Positions 8,457 to 15,895 of a stretch of DNA of 64,000 bases are shown piece after piece (position 1 is the stretch's first letter; each line of letters begins with the position of its first letter). The notes below the pieces were generated by a model. The model saw nothing but the letters and a program-made list of their open reading frames with translations, was not told the origin of the DNA and ran no database searches. The position numbers and the translations under genes were made by a program. The stretch is from Alsobacter ponti (lineage in GTDB: Bacteria > Pseudomonadota > Alphaproteobacteria > Rhizobiales > Beijerinckiaceae): contig NZ_JANCLU010000002.1 in assembly GCF_024294805.1 (NCBI RefSeq), forward strand, positions 264,045-328,044, read 5' to 3'.

Positions 8457-9638
8457 ATGTCCGGCATCGTCCTGCGCGGCATGACCTGGGACCACCCGCG
8501 CGGCGTCGATCCGCTGGTGAAGGGCGCGCCCGCCTTCGAGGCCGCCCATCCCGGCGTGTCGATCGTCTGGGAGAAGCGCAGCCTGCGCGAGTTCGGCGAA
8601 GCCCCGCTGGAGCAGTACGCCGAGGTCTACGACCTGATCGTCGTCGACCATCCCTTCGTCGGCTTCGCCGCCGCGCATCCCTACCTGGTCGACTGGTCGC
8701 GGGCGCTGACGGCGGACGAGAAGGCCGCCTTCGCCGCCGACAGCGTCGGCCAGTCCTGGCCATCCTACGAGTATCGCGGCGGCGTCTGGGCGCTGCCGCT
8801 CGACGCCGCGACGCAGGTCTCGTCCTACCGGCCGGACCTGCTGCGCGCCTTCGAGGTCGGCCCGCCGGCCACGTTCGAGGAGGTGCTGACGCTCGGCCGC
8901 CGCGCCAAGGCGCGCGGCCAGTGGATCGCCACCACGGCTTTCCCCACGGACGCCATTTCCACCGTCATCTCGATCGCCGCCAATCTCGGCCATCCCATCG
9001 TCGACGAGACGCCGGTCTTCTTGCCCGAGGCGCTGGGCCGCGAGGTGATGCAGCGCTTCCACGCGCTGGCCGACGTGTCGCACCCGCGCTCGACCGAGAT
9101 GAACCCGATCCGCTGCTACGAGGCGATGGTGACGGGCGACGACATCGTCTACTGCGCCTACGGCTACGGCTACACCAACTACGCCCGCGAGAACCCGCGC
9201 CCGCGCCTCGCCTTCACCGACGCGCCCTCGCATGGCGGGTGCGGCCCGGCCGGCACCCAGCTCGGCGGCACCGGGGTCGCCGTCAGCGCGCGCTCGCGCA
9301 ACGTCGACGTGGCGATGGACTATGCGCGCTGGCTCGCCAGCGCCGAGCACCAGAAGGGCGACTATGTCCGCCTGGGCGGGCAGCCGGCCAGCCTCGCCGC
9401 CTGGACCGACGCCGGCAACGACGCGCTGTGCGGCGGCTTCTTCTCCGGCACGCTGGAGACGCTGCGCACCGCCCATGTGCGCCCGCGCTTCGACGGCTGG
9501 ATCCCGCTGTTCGAGCACGCCGGCGAGCGCATCACCGCCTGCCTGCGCGGGGAGATCGCCGACGACGCGCTGCTCGCCTGGCTCAACGACAGCTTCGCCC
9601 GCGCCCAGGACGCCGCCGGCGTCGCGCGCTCCGCATAG
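8457..9638 (+). CDS. Solute-binding-protein-like protein without signal peptide
   Basis: A 393-residue protein resembling extracellular solute-binding proteins of sugar ABC importers: [10 protein letters not shown], an early VDHPFVG strand, [30 protein letters not shown] and a C-terminal [13 protein letters not shown] helix. It starts directly with [11 protein letters not shown]; an SD-like GGAG lies 7 bases upstream and there is no hydrophobic leader or upstream extension, because dctM ends 11 bp before. It would therefore stay in the cytoplasm unless exported another way. It sits between a TRAP permease and a CoA-transferase with no ABC permease or ATPase nearby. A cytoplasmic ligand-binding or enzyme-accessory role is speculation. 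Confidence 0.75.
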   Translation: MSGIVLRGMTWDHPRGVDPLVKGAPAFEAAHPGVSIVWEKRSLREFGEAPLEQYAEVYDLIVVDHPFVGFAAAHPYLVDWSRALTADEKAAFAADSVGQSWPSYEYRGGVWALPLDAATQVSSYRPDLLRAFEVGPPATFEEVLTLGRRAKARGQWIATTAFPTDAISTVISIAANLGHPIVDETPVFLPEALGREVMQRFHALADVSHPRSTEMNPIRCYEAMVTGDDIVYCAYGYGYTNYARENPRPRLAFTDAPSHGGCGPAGTQLGGTGVAVSARSRNVDVAMDYARWLASAEHQKGDYVRLGGQPASLAAWTDAGNDALCGGFFSGTLETLRTAHVRPRFDGWIPLFEHAGERITACLRGEIADDALLAWLNDSFARAQDAAGVARSA

Positions 9639-9647
9639 GACATCACG

Positions 9648-10811
9648 ATGCGACCACTCGAAGGCCTGCTGGTCCTCGACCTCAGCCAGTTCCTGTCAGG
9701 CCCCAGCGCCGCCCTGCGCCTCGCCGACCTCGGCGCCGAGGTGATCAAGGTCGAGCGGCCGGGGCAGGGCGACCTCTGCCGCCACCTCTACATCTCCAAC
9801 CTGGAGCTCGACGGCGACAGCACGCTGTTCCACACCATCAACCGCAACAAGCGCAGCTACGCCTGCGACCTGAAGAACCCGGACCACGTCGCCCGCCTGA
9901 AGCGGCTGATCGGCCGCGCCGACGTGCTGATCCAGAACTTCCGGCCCGGCGTCATCGACCGGCTCGGCCTCGGCTACGACGAGGTGTCCCGCATCAACCC
10001 GCGCATCGTCTACGGCAGCGTCACCGGATACGGACCGGACGGGCCGTGGGCCGAACTGCCCGGGCAGGACCTGCTGGCGCAGAGCCGCTCGGGCTTCGTC
10101 TGGCTCAACGGCGACGCCGGGCAGGGGCCGATGCCGTGCGGCCTCGCGGTCGCCGACATGCTCACCGGCGCGCATCTGGTGCAGGGCATCCTGGCCGGCC
10201 TGGTGCGCCGGGGCGTGACGGGCAAGGGCGGGCACATCGAGGTGAGCCTGCTGGAGTCGATGCTCGACTTCCAGTTCGAGGTGCTGAGCACGCACCTCAA
10301 CGACGGCGGCCAGCCGCCGCGCCGCTCGGCGGTGAACAACGCCCACGCCTATCTCGCCGCGCCCTACGGCATCTACCGCACGACGGACGGCTTCCTGGCG
10401 CTGGCCATGGGCTCGGTGACGAAGCTCGGCGAGATCCTGGGCTGCGCCCCGCTCGCCGCCTATACCGACCCCAAGAGCTGGTTCGACCGGCGCGACGAGA
10501 TCAAGCGCATCCTGGTCGACCACATCGCGACCAACTCGACCCAGCATTGGCTCGACCTGCTGACGCCGGCCGACTACTGGTGCGCGCCGGTGATGAGCTG
10601 GGACGAGCTGCTGCAGCACGACGCCTTCCGCCGGCTCGACTTCCTGCAAGAGATCGAGCGTGGCAGCGGCGCGCGGCTCACCACCACGCGCTGCCCGATC
10701 ACCGTCGACGGCGACCGCCTGCGGGCCCGCCGCGCCGCCCCGCGCGTCGGCGAGCACACGGTGGAGATCGAGAACGAGTACGGCCTCACCGAGGCGAGGA
10801 GCGACGCATGA
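9648..10811 (+). CDS. CaiB/BaiF family CoA-transferase
   Basis: A 387-residue class III CoA-transferase. The nucleophile expected in the family is Asp170 (VADMLTG), which forms the acyl-aspartyl anhydride. Other family marks are the N-terminal [44 protein letters not shown], and [14 protein letters not shown]. It swaps CoA between carboxylic acids, most simply activating the imported acid. Here it is encoded 9 bp after the solute-binding-like gene and overlaps the next MaoC gene by four bases (ATGA), so the set is one transcription unit. Confidence 0.93.
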   Translation: MRPLEGLLVLDLSQFLSGPSAALRLADLGAEVIKVERPGQGDLCRHLYISNLELDGDSTLFHTINRNKRSYACDLKNPDHVARLKRLIGRADVLIQNFRPGVIDRLGLGYDEVSRINPRIVYGSVTGYGPDGPWAELPGQDLLAQSRSGFVWLNGDAGQGPMPCGLAVADMLTGAHLVQGILAGLVRRGVTGKGGHIEVSLLESMLDFQFEVLSTHLNDGGQPPRRSAVNNAHAYLAAPYGIYRTTDGFLALAMGSVTKLGEILGCAPLAAYTDPKSWFDRRDEIKRILVDHIATNSTQHWLDLLTPADYWCAPVMSWDELLQHDAFRRLDFLQEIERGSGARLTTTRCPITVDGDRLRARRAAPRVGEHTVEIENEYGLTEARSDA

Positions 10812-11323
10812 GCCGCAACCCGAATCCAGACCCCGCCGCCCACGCCGCCATCCCGGTGTGGAACATGGAGACCTGGCTGTGGGAGGACGTGCCGATCGGC
10901 GAGCGCAAGCGCTCGATCCGGCGCACCATCTCCGAGGGCGAGGCCATGATGTTCAACGGCATGGTGCTCGACATGCACCCCTATGTCGGCGACGCCATCT
11001 TCGCCGAGAAGGAGGGCGTGTTCGGCCGCCGCCTCGTCTCGGGCGCGCAGGTGTTCAGCTACGGGCTGGGCCTGTTCGCGCACAACAACACCAACAGCTT
11101 CAGCTACGGCTACGACCGGCTGCGCTTCGTCAAGCCGGTCTTCATCGGCGACACGATCTACGGCATCCGCACCTGGCTGCGGAAGGAGGCGAAGTACCCG
11201 GAAATGGGGCTCGCCGTGTGCAGCTACGAGGTCTTCAAGGGCGAGGGCGAGTTGGTGCTCTATTGCGAGCACCTGCAGACCGTGACCTACCGCGACGCCG
11301 CCGCCGCGCGCGCGGGACTGTGA
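10808..11323 (+). CDS. MaoC family dehydratase-like protein
   Basis: A 171-residue hot-dog protein related to MaoC dehydratases of the mesaconyl/methylfumaryl type. It shares the core [19 protein letters not shown] with the 4169-4627 protein. In this copy the catalytic region reads [10 protein letters not shown], so the Asp-x4-His spacing of hydratase 2 is not obvious; the His is kept but the Asp sits only two residues before it. It may act on a different acyl chain or have lost activity. Last gene of the dctPQM operon, 55 bp before an unrelated ankyrin gene. Confidence 0.82.
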   Translation: MSRNPNPDPAAHAAIPVWNMETWLWEDVPIGERKRSIRRTISEGEAMMFNGMVLDMHPYVGDAIFAEKEGVFGRRLVSGAQVFSYGLGLFAHNNTNSFSYGYDRLRFVKPVFIGDTIYGIRTWLRKEAKYPEMGLAVCSYEVFKGEGELVLYCEHLQTVTYRDAAAARAGL

Positions 11324-11378
11324 TCGCCGCGCGCCGCGCCCCCGGCTAAGCTGCCTTCCCGCAGGGGAGGACAGCACG

Positions 11379-12059
11379 ATGTTCATCCGGAGTATGGCCG
11401 CGCTCGCCGGCCTCGCCGTCGTCGCGCTCGGCGAAGGCGCGCGCGCCCAGACGCCGCCGTCGGCCGCCGAGATCGCCGCCTATCGCGGCCTTCACGCGGC
11501 GGCGCAGCAGGGCGACGCCGCCGAATTGCGCCGGCTGGCGCAGGCGGGCGCGAACCCCAACGCCCGCGACGGCGCCGGGCGCACGCCGCTCCACGTCGCC
11601 TGCTTCGCCCGACGGCAGGACGCCATGCGCGCCCTCGTCGACGCCGGCGCGGACCCGCGCGCCGTCGACAACCAGGACTACGACTGCATCACCATCGCGG
11701 CGGTGGCCGACGACCCGCCCACCCTGCGCGCCGCCATCGCCGTCGGCGGAAATCCGCGGCAGGTGACGAGCCCCTACAAGGGCACCGCGCTGATCGCCGC
11801 CGCCCATCTCGGCCACGACGAGGTGGTGAAGATCCTGATCGACGCCGGCGCGCCGCTGGACCATGTCAACAACCTTGGCTGGACGGCGCTGATCGAGGCG
11901 GTGATCCTCGGCGACGGCGGCCGGCGGCACCAGGAGACGGTGCGCCATCTGGTGCGCGCCGGGGCCAATCGCGACATCGCCGACCGCAACGGCAAGACGC
12001 CCTACGACCTCGCCCAGGCGCGCGGCTACACCGCCATCATGGCGCTGCTGAAGCCTTAG
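11379..12059 (+). CDS. Secreted ankyrin repeat protein
   Basis: A 226-residue protein with a signal peptide (residues 1-~23, cut near ARAQ) followed by four to five ankyrin repeats (~30-225), each with the typical GADPRAVDNQDYD / GRTPLHVACFAR / GKTPYDLAQARGYTAIMALL pattern. It is predicted periplasmic, where ankyrin proteins bind other proteins; partner unknown. GGGGAGGAC lies before the ATG. It is a single gene converging on the GST gene, with 22 bp between stops. Confidence 0.85.
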   Translation: MFIRSMAALAGLAVVALGEGARAQTPPSAAEIAAYRGLHAAAQQGDAAELRRLAQAGANPNARDGAGRTPLHVACFARRQDAMRALVDAGADPRAVDNQDYDCITIAAVADDPPTLRAAIAVGGNPRQVTSPYKGTALIAAAHLGHDEVVKILIDAGAPLDHVNNLGWTALIEAVILGDGGRRHQETVRHLVRAGANRDIADRNGKTPYDLAQARGYTAIMALLKP

Positions 12060-12081
12060 GCGGGAGCCTGTCGCCTCCGCC

Positions 12082-12738
12082 TCAGTCGCGGCCGGGGTCG
12101 CCGAGCGGGAAGAGGTGACGGTAGGGGCGCGCCTCGTCGACGGCGCGCGCGACGGAGGGGCGGGCCAGCAGCCGGGCGCGGTAGGCGCGAAGGGCGGCGC
12201 GCTCGGGCGGGATCGGGTGCACCCAGTCCGCGAAGAACAGCGACGGCGCGGCGGCGCAGTCGGCCAGGCTGAACGCGCCGGCCGCCCAGCCGCCGCCGGC
12301 GAGGCGCTGGTCCAGCCACGCATAGGTGCGGTCCAGCAGCTCGCGCGCCTTGGTCACTCCGTAGCCGTCGCGGTGCTCCGGCGGGCGGAGGGCGTCGAAG
12401 ACGACGGTCTGCATGGGCGTCATCACGTAGTTGTCGAAGACGCGGTCGAGCATCCGCACCTCGATCGCCTCGCCCGGGTCGCTCGGCACCAGCCGGATCG
12501 CGTCCGGATGCGAGAGGCCGACATGCTCGATGACGATGGACGCCTCCATGATGGTGCGGCCCGCGTCCACCAGCACCGGGAAGCGCAGCAGCGGCCAGAG
12601 CCGGGCCAGTTCGGCCCCGTTCTCAGGGTGCTCGGAGGACAGCATGCGGTAGTCGAACGGCGCGCCGTATTCGTAGAGCCCGATCAGCGCCTTCTGGCAG
12701 TAGGACGAGAACGGGTGGGCGTAGAGGATCGGCGTCAT
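12082..12738 (-). CDS. Glutathione S-transferase family protein
   Basis: A 218-residue protein with an N-terminal thioredoxin-like half (ILYAHPFSSYCQKALIGLYEYG, with a Ser-x-x-Cys in the active loop, then LLRFPVLVDAGRTIMEASIVIEHV carrying the cis-proline and the glutathione-binding Glu-Ala-Ser) and a helical C-terminal half (AAGAFSLADCAAAPSLF). It probably conjugates or reduces small electrophiles with glutathione. The start ATG overlaps the stop of the upstream reductase gene (ATGA), so both are co-translated and probably under the divergent HxlR regulator. Confidence 0.9.
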   Translation of the reverse strand: MTPILYAHPFSSYCQKALIGLYEYGAPFDYRMLSSEHPENGAELARLWPLLRFPVLVDAGRTIMEASIVIEHVGLSHPDAIRLVPSDPGEAIEVRMLDRVFDNYVMTPMQTVVFDALRPPEHRDGYGVTKARELLDRTYAWLDQRLAGGGWAAGAFSLADCAAAPSLFFADWVHPIPPERAALRAYRARLLARPSVARAVDEARPYRHLFPLGDPGRD

Positions 12739-13325
12739 GGCGCGGCTCCTTCGGCGCGGTCGCGGGCGTAGCGCAGCGCGACGGCCCCGGTGTCGAAGGA
12801 GCGCGTGTCCAGCAGCTTCAGCTTCATCTCGGGACGCCCGGGCTCGAACAGGCGGCGGCCTTCGCCCCACAGCTCCGGCAGCACCATGACGAAATACTCG
12901 TCGACGACGTCCGCCCGCATCAGCGCGTTGGCGAGGCTCGCGCCCCCGAAGGCGAAGATGTCGCCGTCCACCTCGCGCTTGAGCCGGGCGATCTCGGCGG
13001 GGAGGTCCGGCCCGGCCAGCCGGGCGTTCCAGCCGGGGTCGCCCGACAGCGTGCGCGAGAACACCGTCTTGGGCAGGCTGTTCATGGTCGCCGCGTGGGG
13101 GACGCCGGCGGCGGGGCTCGACTTGTCCGTCGCGGCCGGCATCCAGAACGCCTTGTTGAAGAGGAAATTGACCCGCCCGTACACGAGGTGGCGGGCGCGC
13201 CCGAGCGCGTAGCCCGACCAGTGCGTCGCCAGGTCATCCGACCACGCCGGGGGGCGGAACTGACCGTTCGGCATCTCCATGTAGCCGTCCAGGCTGACGA
13301 AGACGGACAGGACGAGGCTTCCCAT
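12735..13325 (-). CDS. RibD C-terminal/dihydrofolate reductase-like protein
   Basis: A 196-residue member of the DHFR-fold family related to the RibD C-terminal domain. It opens with LVLSVFVSLDGYME and carries LVYGRVNF, KTVFSRTL, GDIFAFGGASLANALMRADVVDEYFVMVLPELWGEGRRLF. These small reductases use NADPH on heterocyclic or unknown substrates. GGAGGACC precedes the ATG at 13325. A longer frame exists upstream but crosses the regulatory region and the HxlR gene. It forms a two-gene operon with the GST gene and is divergent from HxlR, a common arrangement for redox-stress genes. Confidence 0.88.
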   Translation of the reverse strand: MGSLVLSVFVSLDGYMEMPNGQFRPPAWSDDLATHWSGYALGRARHLVYGRVNFLFNKAFWMPAATDKSSPAAGVPHAATMNSLPKTVFSRTLSGDPGWNARLAGPDLPAEIARLKREVDGDIFAFGGASLANALMRADVVDEYFVMVLPELWGEGRRLFEPGRPEMKLKLLDTRSFDTGAVALRYARDRAEGAAP

Positions 13326-13351
13326 GGCGGTCCTCCGAAATGTTTTTCTGA

Positions 13352-13407
13352 TTGCATATTGCAAGCAGTTGAAGGGTGACGCAAGCGCTTTTACATTGCA
13401 AGCGGTT
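13352..13407. promoter_or_regulatory. HxlR-type operator region with palindrome and direct repeat
   Basis: In the 108-bp divergent gap are a palindrome TTGCA-TAT-TGCAA (13352-13364) and two copies of ATTGCAAGC(A/G)GTT (13358-13370 and 13395-13407; 12 of 13 bases identical), 37 bp apart. A partial third copy, GCAAGCGCTTTT, lies between them. Placement between the regulator and its likely targets supports an operator; no binding data. Confidence 0.55.
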
Positions 13408-13433
13408 TTGGTTCGTCCGCCTGCGGAGACGCC

Positions 13434-13958
13434 ATGGACGCCGCGCACCGGTCCGGCTGCCCGATCAATCTGACCCTCGAAGTGCTCGGCGACCGCTGGA
13501 GCCTGATCGTCATCCGGGACGTCATGTTCGGCAACCGGCGGCATTTCCGCGAGTTGCAGCGCCACTCGGAGGAGGGCATCGCCTCCAACATCCTGGCCGA
13601 CCGGCTGAAGAAGCTGGTCGAGGCCGGCCTGCTCACCCGCGTGGGCGACCCCGCCCACCAGCAGAAGGCGATCTACAGCCTCGCCGAGCCGGCCATCCAG
13701 CTCGTGCCGCTGCTCGCCCACATGGGGGCGTGGGGACGCCGGCACACGCCGGTGTCCGAGGAGCTGTCGATCCGCGCCGAGCTGCTGGAGAAAGGCGGTC
13801 CGCCGCTTTGGGAGGCGTTCATGGCGGAGCTGCGCCACCTGCACCTGGGCGCGCCCCGGCCGGCTCGCTCGGTGATGGCCGAGCTGCAGGCCGCCTACCG
13901 GGCCGTCCTGGCGCGAAAAGCCGGCGGCGAGGCCGGTGAGGAGCCAGCGGAAAATTAA
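13434..13958 (+). CDS. HxlR family winged-helix transcriptional regulator
   Basis: A 174-residue protein. The first ~110 residues are a typical HxlR winged helix: Cys9 in the CPI motif, LEVLGDRWSLIVIRDVMFG, FRELQRHSEEGIASNILADRLKKLVEAGLL and a wing ending YSLAEPAIQLVPLL. The helical C-terminal extension (~115-174) is longer than in the smallest family members. The conserved N-terminal cysteine is used by several relatives to sense oxidants or electrophiles. It diverges from the DHFR-like/GST pair and probably represses it through the repeats in between. Confidence 0.9.
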   Translation: MDAAHRSGCPINLTLEVLGDRWSLIVIRDVMFGNRRHFRELQRHSEEGIASNILADRLKKLVEAGLLTRVGDPAHQQKAIYSLAEPAIQLVPLLAHMGAWGRRHTPVSEELSIRAELLEKGGPPLWEAFMAELRHLHLGAPRPARSVMAELQAAYRAVLARKAGGEAGEEPAEN

Positions 13959-14074
13959 ACAAGCAGCTTAATATTAGGCCCATTCGCCGGGAGTTGGGCT
14001 TAAAGTTGCGTTGACTCGGGGCTGGAAAGGATGAAAATTACCAAATACCAATAAAACTGGAAGCGCGCGGTGTA

Positions 14075-15151
14075 ATGCAGGGATCCCGGGTCGCGGCGTT
14101 CGACGGCTGGAGAGCGGTCTGCATCCTGATGGTCATCCTCGGCCATCTCGCCGAGTATTCGTCCGTGCGCGGCGACGGCCCCCTCGAATCCGTCATCTCT
14201 GCCTACGCGCTGCTGCGCGTCCAGATCTTCTTCGTGCTGTGCGGCTATCTCACCGGCTGCTCGCTGCAGCGGGAGGGGCGGCGAGGCGGGCGCGTCCACG
14301 TCATGCGCTTCTATGTGCGCCGCTTCATGCGCGTCGTGCCGCCGCTGCTGGTGTTCGTCGCGGCGATCGTCCTGATGGCGAGGCAGGGGCTGATCGACCC
14401 CGAGGCGGTCGGCGTCTATCGCGCCATCTTCTACGTCTGCAACGTGCGCGACTGCGGCGGCTATGTCGGCGGCCACCTGTGGACGTTGTCGGCGCAGGAG
14501 CAGTTCTACATCCTCGCGCCCTTCCTGTTCATCTTCTACCGGATCGCCCCGTCGCGCACGACGCTGGCGCTCGCGACGTTTCCGCTCTTCGTCGCGGCCT
14601 GGGTGCTGGCGACGCGCTCGCCGCTGTCGCTGGTGGCGCTGCAATTCGTGCCGCTCGCGGTCGGCCTGCTGTGCGCGTTTTACCGCGACGACCTGTGGCG
14701 GCGCTGCGCCGAGGCGCCGGCCTCGTCCCTCGCGGTGGCGGCGCTGCTGATCCTCGTCATCTACCCGGCCGAGGGGCCGCTGGCGGTGGTGGCGCGCGCC
14801 GTGCTGGTGCCCGGGCTGATCGCCTTCATGCTGGCGAAGTCGGCGACGGTTGCGCCGGTCAACCGGTTCCTGTCGGCGCGCCCCGTGGCGGTGATCGGGC
14901 GCGCGTCCTACTCGATCTATCTCTGGCAGCAGCTCGCCACCTATCCGTTCGAGGGCGCGGGCTACGCTTTCTACATCGGCAGCCTCGGCCTGTGCATCTT
15001 CGCCGGGGTGCTCTCCTACGCCCTTTTCGAGCGCGGCCTGGCGCGGCTGAGCGACCGGGCGCAGGCGTGGCTCGGCGAGCCCGGGCCGGTGTTCGGCTGG
15101 CGTCCGCGCGCCACGGCGGCGGCCTTGCCGGCCCGCGAGCAGGCCCACTGA
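14075..15151 (+). CDS. Acyltransferase family (OafA/YrhL-like) membrane protein
   Basis: A 358-residue polytopic protein of the acyltransferase-3 family. It begins with the motif region VAAFDGWRAVCILMVILGHLAEY, which carries the family's His, then the arginine-rich YVRRFMRVVPPLLVF and WTLSAQEQFYILAPF; about ten hydrophobic helices follow, ending SYSIYLWQQLATYPFEG. Such enzymes move acetyl or other acyl groups across the inner membrane onto exported glycans or peptides. It is a lone gene and lacks the C-terminal SGNH domain seen in some relatives. The start has only weak SD character, and a TTGACT -35-like hexamer lies at 14011. Confidence 0.87.
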   Translation: MQGSRVAAFDGWRAVCILMVILGHLAEYSSVRGDGPLESVISAYALLRVQIFFVLCGYLTGCSLQREGRRGGRVHVMRFYVRRFMRVVPPLLVFVAAIVLMARQGLIDPEAVGVYRAIFYVCNVRDCGGYVGGHLWTLSAQEQFYILAPFLFIFYRIAPSRTTLALATFPLFVAAWVLATRSPLSLVALQFVPLAVGLLCAFYRDDLWRRCAEAPASSLAVAALLILVIYPAEGPLAVVARAVLVPGLIAFMLAKSATVAPVNRFLSARPVAVIGRASYSIYLWQQLATYPFEGAGYAFYIGSLGLCIFAGVLSYALFERGLARLSDRAQAWLGEPGPVFGWRPRATAAALPAREQAH

Positions 15152-15223
15152 CGCGTTCCTCGACGCGGCCCGGCGCGCGCGCTAAGGAATCGGCTCGGGC
15201 CGAACCGCCGGGAGCTGCCGGAA

Positions 15224-15895
15224 TTGCGGATCTTGCTGGTCGAGGATGCTGAGGATCTGGGGGACGCCGTGGCCTCCAAGCTGCGGCTGCTCGGCCATGC
15301 CGTGGAATGGGCGAAGGACGGCCGCTCCGGCCGCGAACTCGCCCTCGCCGAGCCCTTCGACGCGGTGATCCTCGACATCAACCTGCCGGGGGAGGACGGC
15401 TTCTCGGTGCTGCGCGCCATGCGCGCCGCGCGCCTGCCGACCCCGGTGCTGGTGGTGACGGCCCGCTCCGAGGTCGACGACAAGATCAGCCTGCTCGACC
15501 TCGGCGCGGACGACTACCTCGTCAAGCCGTTCGACCTGCGCGAGCTGGAGGCGCGGCTGCGCGCCCTGCTGCGCCGGCGCGCCGGCGCGCTGTCGAGCAC
15601 GGTGGCGGTCGGCGAACTGGTCATCGACCACGCCGCCGGCGAAGCGCGGCTGGGCGACCGGCCGCTCGATCTCAGCCGCCGCGAGTTCCGCCTGCTGGAG
15701 ATCCTGACCAGCCGCCTCGGCCAGGTCATTCCCAAGCAGCGGCTGATGGACCAGCTTTTCAGCCTCGACGACGAGGTCTCCGAGAACGCGCTGGAGCTCT
15801 ACGTGTCGCGGCTGCGGCGCAAGCTGCAGGGCGCTCCCGTCACCATCGCCACGGTGCGCGGGGCCGGCTACGCGGCGCGGGCGGCGCATGGCTGA
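15224..15895 (+). CDS. OmpR/PhoB family response regulator (TctD-like)
   Basis: A 223-residue two-component regulator. The receiver (1-~118) has the acidic pair in VEDAED, the phosphoacceptor Asp in VILDINLPGEDG, Thr in VVTARS and Lys in LVKPFD. The C-terminal winged helix (~125-220) shows LDLSRREFRLLEIL, NALELYVSRLRRKL and VRGAGYAA. Translation appears to begin at TTG (15224), with GGGAG upstream and MRILLVED as the expected first residues. It overlaps the kinase gene by 8 bp. It probably binds the phased repeat at 18371-18391 to control the adjacent ABC importer. Confidence 0.92.
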   Translation: MRILLVEDAEDLGDAVASKLRLLGHAVEWAKDGRSGRELALAEPFDAVILDINLPGEDGFSVLRAMRAARLPTPVLVVTARSEVDDKISLLDLGADDYLVKPFDLRELEARLRALLRRRAGALSSTVAVGELVIDHAAGEARLGDRPLDLSRREFRLLEILTSRLGQVIPKQRLMDQLFSLDDEVSENALELYVSRLRRKLQGAPVTIATVRGAGYAARAAHG

